14,376 nt of DNA from Roseimaritima sp. (GTDB lineage Bacteria > Planctomycetota > Planctomycetia > Pirellulales > Pirellulaceae). Of the stretch, positions 1-7,081 are shown piece by piece. The notes below the pieces were generated by a model. It saw nothing but the letters and a program-made list of their open reading frames with translations. It ran no database searches and had not been told where the DNA came from. Position numbers and translations under genes: made by a program. The DNA is taken from contig SLFV01000150.1 of NCBI GenBank assembly GCA_007124075.1, positions 1 through 14,376 on the forward strand, given 5' to 3'. The stretch's first letter is position 1; each line of letters opens with the position of its first letter.

Positions 1-213
1 AAAACAAACGTGGGAACTGGCGGACACATTACGGGCCGCGGCATGGCGCAACGACTGTTCCAGCTCCATTTCGGTCTGAGCAGGCGGCAGGTGTAATGGC
101 CCGTCAAGTCTTGCCACTTCGGGCACTTGCGCATCAAGCAGTTCAGAAACGGATGCTTCGCCGATCGCCTGCAACATCGCGATTCGATCCGCTTCGGTGT
201 GAAAAAAATACAT
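1..213 (-). CDS. gcvPA: Glycine dehydrogenase (decarboxylating) subunit 1, N-terminal part, cut by the window edge
   Basis: The minus frame from ATG at 213 to base 1 gives 71 residues with no stop. It begins MYFFHTEADRIAMLQAIG and continues with VSELLDAQVPE and LHLPPAQTEMELE. This fits the start of the split P-protein subunit (T-x-x-D-x-x-x-ML-x-x-IG, then a Pro-rich LPP..TE.EL segment) rather than the longer N-terminus of single-chain GcvP. P-protein is the PLP-dependent decarboxylase of the glycine cleavage system and passes the aminomethyl group to lipoyl-GcvH. A GGAG Shine-Dalgarno at 219-222, 5 nt upstream, supports the start. It lies 96 bp after gcvH on the same strand, so it is probably co-transcribed with gcvT and gcvH. 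The PLP lysine is expected in the partner subunit GcvPB, which would lie further left if the usual order holds. The subunit assignment is inferred from the N-terminus and operon order only. Confidence 0.85.
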   Translation of the reverse strand, partial: MYFFHTEADRIAMLQAIGEASVSELLDAQVPEVARLDGPLHLPPAQTEMELEQSLRHAAARNVSASSHVCF

Positions 214-309
214 TTCAACTCCAACACAATGGGTTGTTAGTGAGGTCTCAGTTCAGCCAAACCGCTCGGCGCAACAACGCGACTTGATCAACCAACAGAA
301 CGCCGTCGT

Positions 310-693
310 TCACGCCGACTCCGAGCATTGTCGCTGGTAGGCGGCATAATCTAGCAGCGATCGCAAGGCGTCTTCATTGTCAACCTGAGCTTTCATGATC
401 CAGCCCAAGCGATAGGGGTCTTCGCTCAGCCAGTCTAGGTTTTCCGGTAATGCTTCATTGACGGCAATTACCTCGCCATCGACCGGACTATACAGAGGGC
501 TAACCGCTTTGACCGACTCGACTTCACCAAATTCCTCCCCGGCACTCAGTTTGGCCCCCACCGCAGGTAAGTCCATGTACACCAAGTCGTTCAGTTGTTC
601 GACAGCGAACGCACTGATACCCACGGTCGCAACACCGTCGTCCAAGCTGACCCATTCGTGTGTTTCGGCATACAGCAATTCTTCGGGATTCAT
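310..693 (-). CDS. gcvH: Glycine cleavage system H protein (lipoyl carrier)
   Basis: 127 residues, the usual GcvH length. The H protein carries a lipoyl arm that shuttles the aminomethyl intermediate between P-, T- and L-proteins in the cytoplasm. Visible features are the N-terminal YAETHEWV (residues 8-15), the GISAFAVEQLNDLVYMDLP strand region (25-43) and the lipoylation motif GEVESVKAVSPLYSP with Lys62 as the predicted modified lysine. SPVDGEVIAVNE and the C-terminal DPYRLGWIMK also match the family. ATG at 693 is preceded by GGAAGG (702-707 on the plus strand) with 8 nt spacing, a strong Shine-Dalgarno. It starts 35 bp after the gcvT stop, consistent with an operon. Identification is secure. 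Confidence 0.96.
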   Translation of the reverse strand: MNPEELLYAETHEWVSLDDGVATVGISAFAVEQLNDLVYMDLPAVGAKLSAGEEFGEVESVKAVSPLYSPVDGEVIAVNEALPENLDWLSEDPYRLGWIMKAQVDNEDALRSLLDYAAYQRQCSESA

Positions 694-728
694 CCAATCA
701 ACCTTCCATCAGGGGGCAGCGGGGCAAT

Positions 729-1847
729 CTAGGTCCCGCGTTTGTAAAAGGGTAGGGGACAGACGACCGCAGCCTGAGAACGTCCACGATTGTCAACGAC
801 GACGGTAGTTCCCACTGCTGCTTGACTGCGATCGATGATCGCCATCGCAATGGGACGGGATAAAGTGGGGGCTGGGCCGCCGCTGGTCACGCGACCGATC
901 GATGCACCTGAGGTGTCCAGGATGTTTGCCCCCTCGCGAATCGGTCGCGTCCCTTCAGGGAATAGGCCGACGCGTATTCGCGGGGTGCCGACTTGTCTTA
1001 GTTTTTGCAGGCTATCGTCAGCAATAAACGAACGGCCCTCCAAATCGCATGCGAACTCCAGGCCGGCTTCAAACGGATTGATCGATTCGTCCAGTTCGTG
1101 GCCGTACAAGGGCATGCCCGCTTCCATACGCAGGGTATCGCGTGCTCCCAAGCCCGCAGCGCAGATCCCGTCTTTGCGTCCCGCTAGCATCCAATTTGAC
1201 CAAATCCGTTGCGCGTCTTCGGCGCGGACGATCAATTCCAGCCCGTCCTCGCCGGTATATCCCGTCCGCGATGCGATCACGGGTTTCGAAAATGGTTCGG
1301 TGACCACCGTGCGGTAATAACGGAGCTTTCGTAAATCCGTCTTAAATAAACCGGAACTGATCTGCAGTGATCGGGGTCCTTGGATCGCGATCATCGCGGT
1401 AATCTCAGTACGATCGCTGACCGTGACCCGGGGAAAATCTGCCAGATGTGGTTGCATCCAGGTCAGCAGTTTCTGGCGATTGGCCGCGTTGACCACCAAT
1501 AGGAAGTAGTCGTTGCCCGCTGGCGTGCATACCCGCGATACCAGCACATCGTCAAGAATCCCCCCTCGGGCATCGCAGACCAACGCATAACGCACGCGTC
1601 CGGGTGCCAAGTCGACGACTTGACGCGTTAACAAATGATCCAGCAGTTGGGCGGCTCCATCACCTTCGAATCGCAGCCGTCCCATATGAGAAACGTCAAA
1701 CAAAACCGCACCATTGCGACAGCGGTGATGCTCCGTGACGATCGAACCATAGTGCACGGGCATTTCAAAGCCCGCGAAGGGAGCCATCGACGCGTTGGCA
1801 GAACAATGCCAAGCATGTAGCGGAGTTTTTGCGAGCGGTTGAGTCAT
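729..1847 (-). CDS. gcvT: Glycine cleavage system T protein (aminomethyltransferase)
   Basis: 372 residues from ATG at 1847, close to the 360-375 usual for GcvT. It transfers the aminomethyl carbon from lipoyl-GcvH to tetrahydrofolate, giving 5,10-methylenetetrahydrofolate and ammonia. Family motifs in order: FAGFEMPVHYGS (24-35), LFDVSHMGRL (49-58), GGILDDVLV (95-103, with the catalytic-region Asp99/Asp100), IQGPRS (155-160), SRTGYTGEDGLEL (193-205), GARDTLRMEAGMPLYGHELD (234-253), SINPFEAGL (255-263) and GRVTSGGPAPTLSRPIAMA (318-336). The frame stays open upstream to a GTG at 1949, adding 34 residues with a hydrophobic stretch. I chose the internal Met because family homology begins there and GcvT is cytosolic, although no strong Shine-Dalgarno precedes it. 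It is the first gene of the gcvT-gcvH-gcvPA cluster. Confidence 0.95.
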   Translation of the reverse strand: MTQPLAKTPLHAWHCSANASMAPFAGFEMPVHYGSIVTEHHRCRNGAVLFDVSHMGRLRFEGDGAAQLLDHLLTRQVVDLAPGRVRYALVCDARGGILDDVLVSRVCTPAGNDYFLLVVNAANRQKLLTWMQPHLADFPRVTVSDRTEITAMIAIQGPRSLQISSGLFKTDLRKLRYYRTVVTEPFSKPVIASRTGYTGEDGLELIVRAEDAQRIWSNWMLAGRKDGICAAGLGARDTLRMEAGMPLYGHELDESINPFEAGLEFACDLEGRSFIADDSLQKLRQVGTPRIRVGLFPEGTRPIREGANILDTSGASIGRVTSGGPAPTLSRPIAMAIIDRSQAAVGTTVVVDNRGRSQAAVVCPLPFYKRGT

Positions 1848-2056
1848 TTCGCCAAGAACAAAGCCCATAACAATGCAGGCAACGGCGACGCGTAGGATCA
1901 AAGGTCTCAGCCCCTTAATGACCCCCCCAGCACCGATGCGATACAGCACGAATTGTCAACGATCAATTTTCGCCATCGTATCGCGAGACGGGCGTTGGGA
2001 CAGCCCCCGCAACGGGACATTCGCGACGAAAATGATCCGCTGAAAGGGCAGGGGCC

Positions 2057-3514
2057 TTACTGCAGTAAATCGGCAAAGGATTGAGTCAGATCCAGCGGGT
2101 CATTTAATTCTTGCTGCAATTCGATCAGCTCCCGCAACAGTGCTGCGACAATCGGTCGTGACTGCGGAAGGTCAAACAGGTCAATGGTTTCGTCAGGGTC
2201 GGCGTGCAGGTCATAAAGACGAGCGACTTTGGCATCGGGGTAAAAAATTAATTTGTACCGATCGGTGCGGATGCACCGCTGCTTCTTCAGGTATGCACCG
2301 TAAATCGAACGATTCTGCTGACCCGAGTCACCAGCTAGGATTGGCAGGAGACTGGCGAATTGGACATGCTCCGGTTTTGGTATTCCCGCCAATTCCAAGG
2401 TCGTGGGCATGACGTCCTGCAGGTAAATGGGGGTCGCAATCGTTTGACCCTCAGGAATCTGGGGACCAACGACCAGAAAGGGCACTCGGAGGCTATGGTC
2501 ATACATGTTTTGCTTTCCCATCAGGCCATGGTGACCAACAGCCAGCCCGTGGTCTGAGGTGAAAAAGATCCAGGTATTGTCGGCTTGGCCTGTCGTTTCC
2601 AACGCATCCAAGATGCGACCGATTTGCTGGTCCAGGTGTGTGATCTGCGCATAATACTCCCGACGATGCACTTGGACCTGTGCGGTGGTACGCGGGAACG
2701 GGGCTAACATTTCGTCGCGCAGTTTTTCGCCCGCCCCCATCGCTTGACGGAAGGGATAACTCGGCAAGAAACTCGGCGGCACCTCGATCGAATCGACAGG
2801 ATATCGATTCAGGAACTCCTGCGGTGATTGACGCGGATCGTGTGGGGCGTTGAAGGCGATATACATGAAAAACGGTTCATCGTGTGTCTTGGCCTGCTGC
2901 AAAAAATCAGACGCGTGATCGGCAACAACCTCGCTCCAGTGCTTTCCCCCCGCCCAAAATCCGCCGAATTTTGGATCGGATGCTGACCATGGGTCGCGGC
3001 CGTCAGCGGCTGGCCGGTGGTACCCATCCGGGGTCTGGTTGGGCATGCCGCCTCGCACGTCGGCAACCACGTCAAAAGCCCGTTGGGCGCGGGCCAAGCA
3101 ATGCCATTTGCCGGTCATGTAGGTTCGGTAACCAGCCTGTTTTAGATACTCCGACCACCAGCGACCCGCGGTACGCTCAGCTTCGGATTCCTTGTAAATT
3201 TGTTCGGCTTGCCACAGATACCGACCGCTGTTGAGCATCGTGCGACTGGCGACGCAGACTGCGGGGCTCCAAGAACCCATGTTGAAGCAGTGGGAAAAAC
3301 GCGTGCCGCGTTGAGCCAACTGATCCATTGCCGGAGTCTCAATCCGCGGATTCCCCACCGCCCCGATGGTGTCAAAACATTGATCGTCCGTGAAAATAAA
3401 TAGAATATTCGGCGAGTCTTCTGCGCTCACCAAGCCGGGTAGGGTTCCGAAAAAAACGAGCGGCACGATGGTCCATACCAAGCGGGAAAAAGTCGAGGTG
3501 TGCGGCGATTTCAT
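2057..3514 (-). CDS. Secreted sulfatase (type I, formylglycine-dependent)
   Basis: 485 residues with a signal peptide: short basic n-region, hydrophobic core at about 13-27, likely cleavage after VSA (residue 31). The mature part opens PNILFIFTDDQ, where Asp43-Asp44 are metal ligands of the alkaline phosphatase/sulfatase fold. The activation motif is SPAVCVASR: Cys87 is the predicted formylglycine precursor, with Ala89 where Pro is usual (C-x-A-x-R) and Arg91. Other motifs are TGKWHC, FNAPHDPR and FFTSDHGLAVGHHGLMGKQ (metal and sulfate binding). The C-terminal QRCIRTDRYKLIFYPD and LYDLHADPDE are typical of sulfatases. It probably removes sulfate from algal or other sulfated polysaccharides outside the cytoplasm; the substrate cannot be read from the sequence. 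No Shine-Dalgarno is seen, and a run of eight C lies about 20 nt before the ATG. It may be monocistronic, since gcvT starts 209 bp further on. Confidence 0.93.
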   Translation of the reverse strand: MKSPHTSTFSRLVWTIVPLVFFGTLPGLVSAEDSPNILFIFTDDQCFDTIGAVGNPRIETPAMDQLAQRGTRFSHCFNMGSWSPAVCVASRTMLNSGRYLWQAEQIYKESEAERTAGRWWSEYLKQAGYRTYMTGKWHCLARAQRAFDVVADVRGGMPNQTPDGYHRPAADGRDPWSASDPKFGGFWAGGKHWSEVVADHASDFLQQAKTHDEPFFMYIAFNAPHDPRQSPQEFLNRYPVDSIEVPPSFLPSYPFRQAMGAGEKLRDEMLAPFPRTTAQVQVHRREYYAQITHLDQQIGRILDALETTGQADNTWIFFTSDHGLAVGHHGLMGKQNMYDHSLRVPFLVVGPQIPEGQTIATPIYLQDVMPTTLELAGIPKPEHVQFASLLPILAGDSGQQNRSIYGAYLKKQRCIRTDRYKLIFYPDAKVARLYDLHADPDETIDLFDLPQSRPIVAALLRELIELQQELNDPLDLTQSFADLLQ

Positions 3515-3723
3515 GCGTTTGGTTCAAAAATAGCGGGGGGGGAAATGGGGAAGCCGGATCGAGCAGACCGTGAGTTGCGAACGATTCCTGACAGGTCAGT
3601 TTCTGTGCTGGGAAGCCGCGTGTCAAATTACTCGAATTAGCTTTTTTTCCGGCCGGATCGTCAAACATAACGTAGATTATCGATAGGTCTGATTCTGTTT
3701 TCACCAGCGGAGGTACGTCAGCA

Positions 3724-5238
3724 GTGTTCTCGCATCGCTTAGACCAGCCCACGGTCGGTTGGATTGGAACTCACATGCCAGCGGATCTGGGGACAGCGCT
3801 GATCGGTTGGAACCTACACGTGATCGATGATCCGCGGGATACCACTGGCTGTACATTTTTGGCGGTAGAAACGGACCATTTCCGCTCACTCCGCGCCTGT
3901 CAACATTGGGGGCAACGGATCGCCTGCCCCATTCTGTTTGTTTGTCCGCAGCAACAGGTCTGTCAACTGGTTAACGAGCTGACGGAAAAGGACGACGTCT
4001 GTTTAGCGGACTCACCGACGGAGTTGTTGGCAACTCGGTTGTTCAAACTGCAGCAAGCCAGCCGCGCGATGATCGATCCGTTGACCGGTGTCCAGCGTCG
4101 CGAGGCTTTTTTTCAATATCTGCGGTTTTGGGCGACGCACAGTCGCCACAGCGACAGGCTTTCGGTCGGGTTGTTCGACTTGGATAACTTCAAACGGTTC
4201 AACGAGCGGTTTGGGCACGAGGCGGGTGATATTTTGTTGCAAAAGTTTGCCGCGCTGTTGCGTGATGCTTTTGCCGACAGCCCGCTGTTAGCGCGGCTGG
4301 GCGGTCAAGAATTCATAGCTGTCTTGCCTGAACCGGAGCATGTGGTCGAGCGGATTTCGGGGGAGGTTTGCAAGCGTTTGAAACACCCTGATTTCTTTCC
4401 TCGCGCCAACGTTTCGGTGAGCGTGGGCATCGCAGGTAGCCAAGACGTAAGGGCTTTGGAGGCGATTTGCGAGGCGGCTGAAGAGGCGCTGTATGCGGCC
4501 AAAGCTGCCGGACGTGATCAAGTCTGTGTTTATTCGCAACGCACGAATCAATTGATGTTAGCCGGGGAAGATCCCGATCTGGCAAACTTGGAAAACCGCT
4601 CGCGTGTCATGGGAGAACGCGTGACCAGTTATATCGCACAGCGTAGTCGCAAGATCTTGCAAAACTTGCGGGTCGAAGCCGAAAGCGACGGTCTGACCAA
4701 ATTCTTCACCCGTCGCTACTTGGATCGGCGGTTGGATTTGCAGTTTCGTCATCATCGTCAGGCTGGGGAGCCGTTGAGTGTTGCCTTAATTGATCTGGAC
4801 CATTTCGGTTCGTTCAACAAGAAGTATGGTTGGCCGACGGGAGACAAGACCCTGACGACCGTCGCCGACGTCATTCGTAGCGGCATCCGATTGGAAAACG
4901 ATTGGGTCGGACGTTATGGCGGCGAGGAGTTCTGCGTAGTGCTGCCGGGCGTGATCCTGGAAAACGCGATCAAGATCGCGGAGCGGTTGCGGGGGCTGGC
5001 GGCAGCGACCCAGTTCTCTTCGACTGCGGGAGACCCGCTGCGAATCACGCTGAGCGTTGGTGTCGTCCAGATGGACCAGCGCGACGCCGACGCGGCCGCA
5101 CTGATTGAACGTCTTAGTCAACAAACCTTGCGGGCCAAAGAAAGCGGACGCAATCAAGTTTGTTGGGAAACAAGCGATGGACAGCGACACAGGTTGGCAA
5201 CGTCCCCTGCCAAGCTTCGCCTAGCCGATATCGCGTGA
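3724..5238 (+). CDS. Tandem GGDEF-domain protein (probable diguanylate cyclase) with receiver-like N-terminus
   Basis: 504 residues from GTG at 3724, with GGAGG (3709-3713) 10 nt upstream; an in-frame ATG at 3775 is an alternative start. Residues about 20-112 resemble a degenerate response-regulator fold, with alternating hydrophobic strands and a DVCLADSPTELLATRL end, but no clear phospho-acceptor site. GGDEF domain 1 (about 118-270) has DPLTG and FDLDNFKRFNERFGHEAGD but carries GGQEF at 193-197, losing the acidic third residue needed for cyclase activity. GGDEF domain 2 (about 322-481) has DGLT, LIDLDHF and intact GGEEF at 399-403, with Asp357, Asp359, Asn365 and Asp374 in place. A canonical RxxD inhibitory site is absent, although an offset RLEND precedes domain 2. 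There is no membrane segment, so the protein is predicted cytoplasmic. Inference: domain 2 makes cyclic di-GMP and domain 1 is a regulatory or dimerising relic. Confidence 0.9.
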   Translation: MFSHRLDQPTVGWIGTHMPADLGTALIGWNLHVIDDPRDTTGCTFLAVETDHFRSLRACQHWGQRIACPILFVCPQQQVCQLVNELTEKDDVCLADSPTELLATRLFKLQQASRAMIDPLTGVQRREAFFQYLRFWATHSRHSDRLSVGLFDLDNFKRFNERFGHEAGDILLQKFAALLRDAFADSPLLARLGGQEFIAVLPEPEHVVERISGEVCKRLKHPDFFPRANVSVSVGIAGSQDVRALEAICEAAEEALYAAKAAGRDQVCVYSQRTNQLMLAGEDPDLANLENRSRVMGERVTSYIAQRSRKILQNLRVEAESDGLTKFFTRRYLDRRLDLQFRHHRQAGEPLSVALIDLDHFGSFNKKYGWPTGDKTLTTVADVIRSGIRLENDWVGRYGGEEFCVVLPGVILENAIKIAERLRGLAAATQFSSTAGDPLRITLSVGVVQMDQRDADAAALIERLSQQTLRAKESGRNQVCWETSDGQRHRLATSPAKLRLADIA

Positions 5239-5294
5239 TCCCAAAAGCGATGTTGGACAACAAGGCATAGTGGCCAAAAACACGGTGTTGCTGC

Positions 5295-5429
5295 CTATCG
5301 CTCCGGCGGTGAACTCTCCATCAAATCAACTCGCGTGGTTTTCAGTTCGATGGTGTAACACGCCGGACCGGCGGTGATAAGAAGTGTACGCCCCAACTTG
5401 CCTCCGATCGTGACGTTGGCCGTCCAACG
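5295..5429 (-). pseudogene. Possible remnant of a small protein gene (44 codons, no start codon)
   Basis: Between a TAG at 5430-5432 and a TAG at 5295-5297 the minus strand encodes 44 residues that read like a real protein end: RWTANVTIGGKLGRTLL, then ITAGPACYTIELK, then TTRVDLMESSPPER. There is no ATG or GTG near its beginning. The adjoining minus frame (5608-5342) encodes a hydrophobic, signal-like segment (HVMIVLAVWIGLPLSVA) and then PSAPVVADG. A one-base indel near 5430 would join the two into one reading frame. I do not recognise the family. It may be a decayed small exported protein, a dispersed intergenic element that happens to be open, or chance. Confidence 0.3.
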
Positions 5430-5531
5430 CTACCGTCGGCCACAACCGGTGCCGAGGGTGATTCAGTTGGCGCAACAGACAAAGGAAGGCCGATCCACAC
5501 AGCCAGCACAATCATCACATGCCAAGAAGCA

Positions 5532-5559
5532 GGGGAGAGCAGGGCAGGGTAGGGCAGGG
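5532..5559 (+). repeat. G-quadruplex motif containing a perfect 10-nt tandem repeat
   Basis: Five G-tracts lie on the plus strand: GGGG at 5532-5535 and GGG at 5542-5544, 5547-5549, 5552-5554 and 5557-5559. The last four are separated by 2-nt loops (CA, TA, CA), which meets the strict G3N1-7 rule. The core is AGGGCAGGGT repeated twice, at 5541-5550 and 5551-5560. It sits in the non-coding gap downstream of the GGDEF gene. Whether it folds in the cell is unknown. Confidence 0.7.
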
Positions 5560-5672
5560 TGCGAACTGGATTGACAAAAGACATCTGCAATTCGGTAATC
5601 AAGGTCAATAAAGGGGGGGCTGGAAAAGCGGGTTGGGCCTTTGAAGGTCTCGCAAAAACATTGGGAAATCCA

Positions 5673-5690
5673 GAGGTTGGCGAGGTTGGC
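5673..5690 (+). repeat. 9-nt direct tandem repeat (GAGGTTGGC x2)
   Basis: Two perfect adjacent copies, 5673-5681 and 5682-5690, are followed by GAG and a run of G. They lie about 30-47 bp beyond the stop of the aminotransferase gene. This may be a slippage product in the G-rich gap; no function can be assigned. Confidence 0.6.
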
Positions 5691-5719
5691 GAGGGGGCAG
5701 CCTCTTTGTCAATAGACAG

Positions 5720-6820
5720 TCAAGCCAGCTTGCAGAGTAATTCGACACCACGGTACAAGACTTCGTCGGGTGCTGCGAAACTCAGTCGGAAATGCGTATC
5801 TTGCGCACTGAAAATGTTTCCAGGAATGATCAGCAATCCGCGAGAAATGGCTTCTTCAACAAACGCCGCGCCGCTGGACCGGGGGGCACGTGGAAACGCG
5901 TAGAACGCACCACCAGGCGTTGCTAATTCGTATTTGTCACGCAAACCACTGACAATGATGTCACGTTTCCGCCGGTAATCGGCTCGGTGATGCGATAAAT
6001 CGATATCCAATGCCGCTAGGCTTGCCCATTGGGCGGGCTGTGGGGAGCAAACAAACGTGTATTGCTGCAGTTTAACCATAACGTCGATAATTTCTTGTGG
6101 GCCGTGAACGAAACCAACTCGCCATCCCGTCATCGCGTGGCTTTTACTGAAACCGTCGATAACGATCGTTTGCGGATTGAATTCGGCGGGCGAACGAAAC
6201 GATTGGTCAAACATGAACGCACTGTAGATTTCGTCCGAAACCAAAGCGATGTTCTTTGCGGCAGCTAGTTCCGCCACCGCCTTCAATTCTCCATCCGATG
6301 CAGTGACCCCCGTGGGGTTGGCCGGCGAATTAATCACAATCATCTTGGTTCGGTCTGTTAACTTTGCTTCGATGCGGTTGACATCCAAGCGAAAGTCAGG
6401 GTAGCTGTCCACGGTCACCGGGATACCGCCAAACATTCGCACCAGCGCCGGATACATCACAAAATAGGGATCAAGAAAAACTACCTCGTCCCCTGGATTC
6501 ACCATTGCCATCATTGCTAAAACCAATCCGCCGCTGGTACCGCTGGAAACGAACACACGACGATTTGCATGGCCGTAGTGCTGATCGATTCCTGCCTGTA
6601 AACGGTCTCGTAATGGACCGATTCCTTGGGTTTGCGAATAAGCGTTTTTGCCACCCTCAATCGCGTTGATACAGGCCTGACGCACCGGTTCCGGGACGTC
6701 GAAGTGGGGTTGCCCAATGGATAAGTTAATGGGATTTTCCAGCTTTGCAGCCAAGTCAAACACCCGACGTATCCCGCTGCTGTCAAATCCCAGCGTCCGT
6801 TCAGCAAGCCAATGGTCCAT
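5720..6820 (-). CDS. Pyridoxal-phosphate-dependent aminotransferase, class I/II (aspartate aminotransferase-like)
   Basis: 366 residues from ATG at 6820. The frame stays open for 112 further codons upstream, but family homology begins at about LGFDSSGIRRVFDLAA and an AAGGA Shine-Dalgarno (6831-6835) sits 10 nt before this Met. It should catalyse PLP-dependent amino-group transfer between an amino acid and a 2-oxo acid in the cytoplasm. Family signatures: INLSIGQPHFDVPEPV (31-46), AYSQTQGIGPLRDRL (60-74), SSGTSGGL (92-99, cofactor phosphate), NSPANPTG (164-171), SDEIYS (195-200, Asp196 to the PLP nitrogen), DGFSKSHAMTGWRVGF (222-237, with Lys226 as the Schiff-base lysine and Arg234) and FRLSFA (344-349, with Arg345 as probable carboxylate binder). 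It resembles the general subgroup I family that covers aspartate, aromatic and alanine-type enzymes. The substrate cannot be decided, so no symbol is given. Confidence 0.92.
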   Translation of the reverse strand: MDHWLAERTLGFDSSGIRRVFDLAAKLENPINLSIGQPHFDVPEPVRQACINAIEGGKNAYSQTQGIGPLRDRLQAGIDQHYGHANRRVFVSSGTSGGLVLAMMAMVNPGDEVVFLDPYFVMYPALVRMFGGIPVTVDSYPDFRLDVNRIEAKLTDRTKMIVINSPANPTGVTASDGELKAVAELAAAKNIALVSDEIYSAFMFDQSFRSPAEFNPQTIVIDGFSKSHAMTGWRVGFVHGPQEIIDVMVKLQQYTFVCSPQPAQWASLAALDIDLSHHRADYRRKRDIIVSGLRDKYELATPGGAFYAFPRAPRSSGAAFVEEAISRGLLIIPGNIFSAQDTHFRLSFAAPDEVLYRGVELLCKLA

Positions 6821-7081
6821 AATGTTGTGATCCTTCAGAAAGGTTTGATAGGTCGGGAGCATGCCGGAGCGGAATGCATCTTGCAAGAGTGTAAGGGACG
6901 AGGTCTGCTTGGCAATCAACGACCGGGGCCAGCGGAACCCATCTGGTCGGCTGCGAAGATTTACAGTTTTTTTCAATTCTCGCCGATTCACATGGCGCAA
7001 TCCGTTATTATGACTTGCGAGTGGTCCATTCCGGTTCAGGCATGCCGGTCCCACCTTTCCCGCCACATCCCCCCGTTCGTA
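6821..7081. other. Intergenic region between divergent genes
   Basis: These 261 bp separate the start of the aminotransferase (minus) from the chosen start of the PSCyt/DUF1549 gene (plus) and should hold promoters for both. GCATGCCGG occurs twice in direct orientation (from about 6852 and about 7039), and there is a T-tract at about 6967-6974. No convincing -35/-10 pair was found. The plus frame is open throughout (6812-7081), but that translation lacks family features and overlaps the aminotransferase start. Confidence 0.5.
6831..6835 (-). promoter_or_regulatory. Ribosome binding site of the aminotransferase
   Basis: AAGGA on the minus strand, 10 nt before ATG at 6820. It settles the start against the in-frame extension that runs to 7156. 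Confidence 0.6.

Larger units (their letters stand above)
5239..5719. other. Gap between convergent genes with G-rich repeats and a possible gene remnant
   Basis: This 481-bp stretch lies between the 3' ends of the GGDEF gene and the aminotransferase gene. It holds a small inverted repeat AACAC-G-GTGTT at 5279-5289, a start-less 44-codon minus-strand frame (5295-5429), a G-quadruplex motif with a 10-nt tandem repeat (5532-5559), a run of seven G (5613-5619) and a 9-nt tandem repeat (5673-5690). G is strongly enriched on the plus strand from about 5530 to 5700. On the minus strand the inverted repeat at 5279-5289 runs into a short T-tract and could be a weak terminator, but its stem is only 4-5 bp. 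No intact gene is supported here. Confidence 0.6.

Noticed and set aside
1895..1910. TPP-riboswitch-like string on the minus strand upstream of gcvT (CTGAGACCTTTGATCC)
   Set aside because: It resembles the CUGAGA and GAUC parts of the thi-box, but the second conserved half and the required upstream GGGGUGC pairing are absent, and gcvT is not a thiamin gene.
1954..1959. TTGACA box on the minus strand upstream of gcvT as a promoter -35
   Set aside because: No acceptable -10 hexamer lies 16-18 bp downstream of it.
1848..2056. Glycine riboswitch upstream of gcvT
   Set aside because: I searched this 209-bp gap by eye on the minus strand and did not find the conserved glycine aptamer core.
5248..5303. 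Possible long hairpin AGCGAT...ATCGCT after the GGDEF gene as a terminator
   Set aside because: The outer 6-bp arms are 44 nt apart with poor pairing inside and no T-tract follows on the plus strand.
6812..7081. 270-bp N-terminal extension of the PSCyt/DUF1549 gene
   Set aside because: It overlaps the start of the aminotransferase, has no family similarity and would bury the signal peptide inside the protein.
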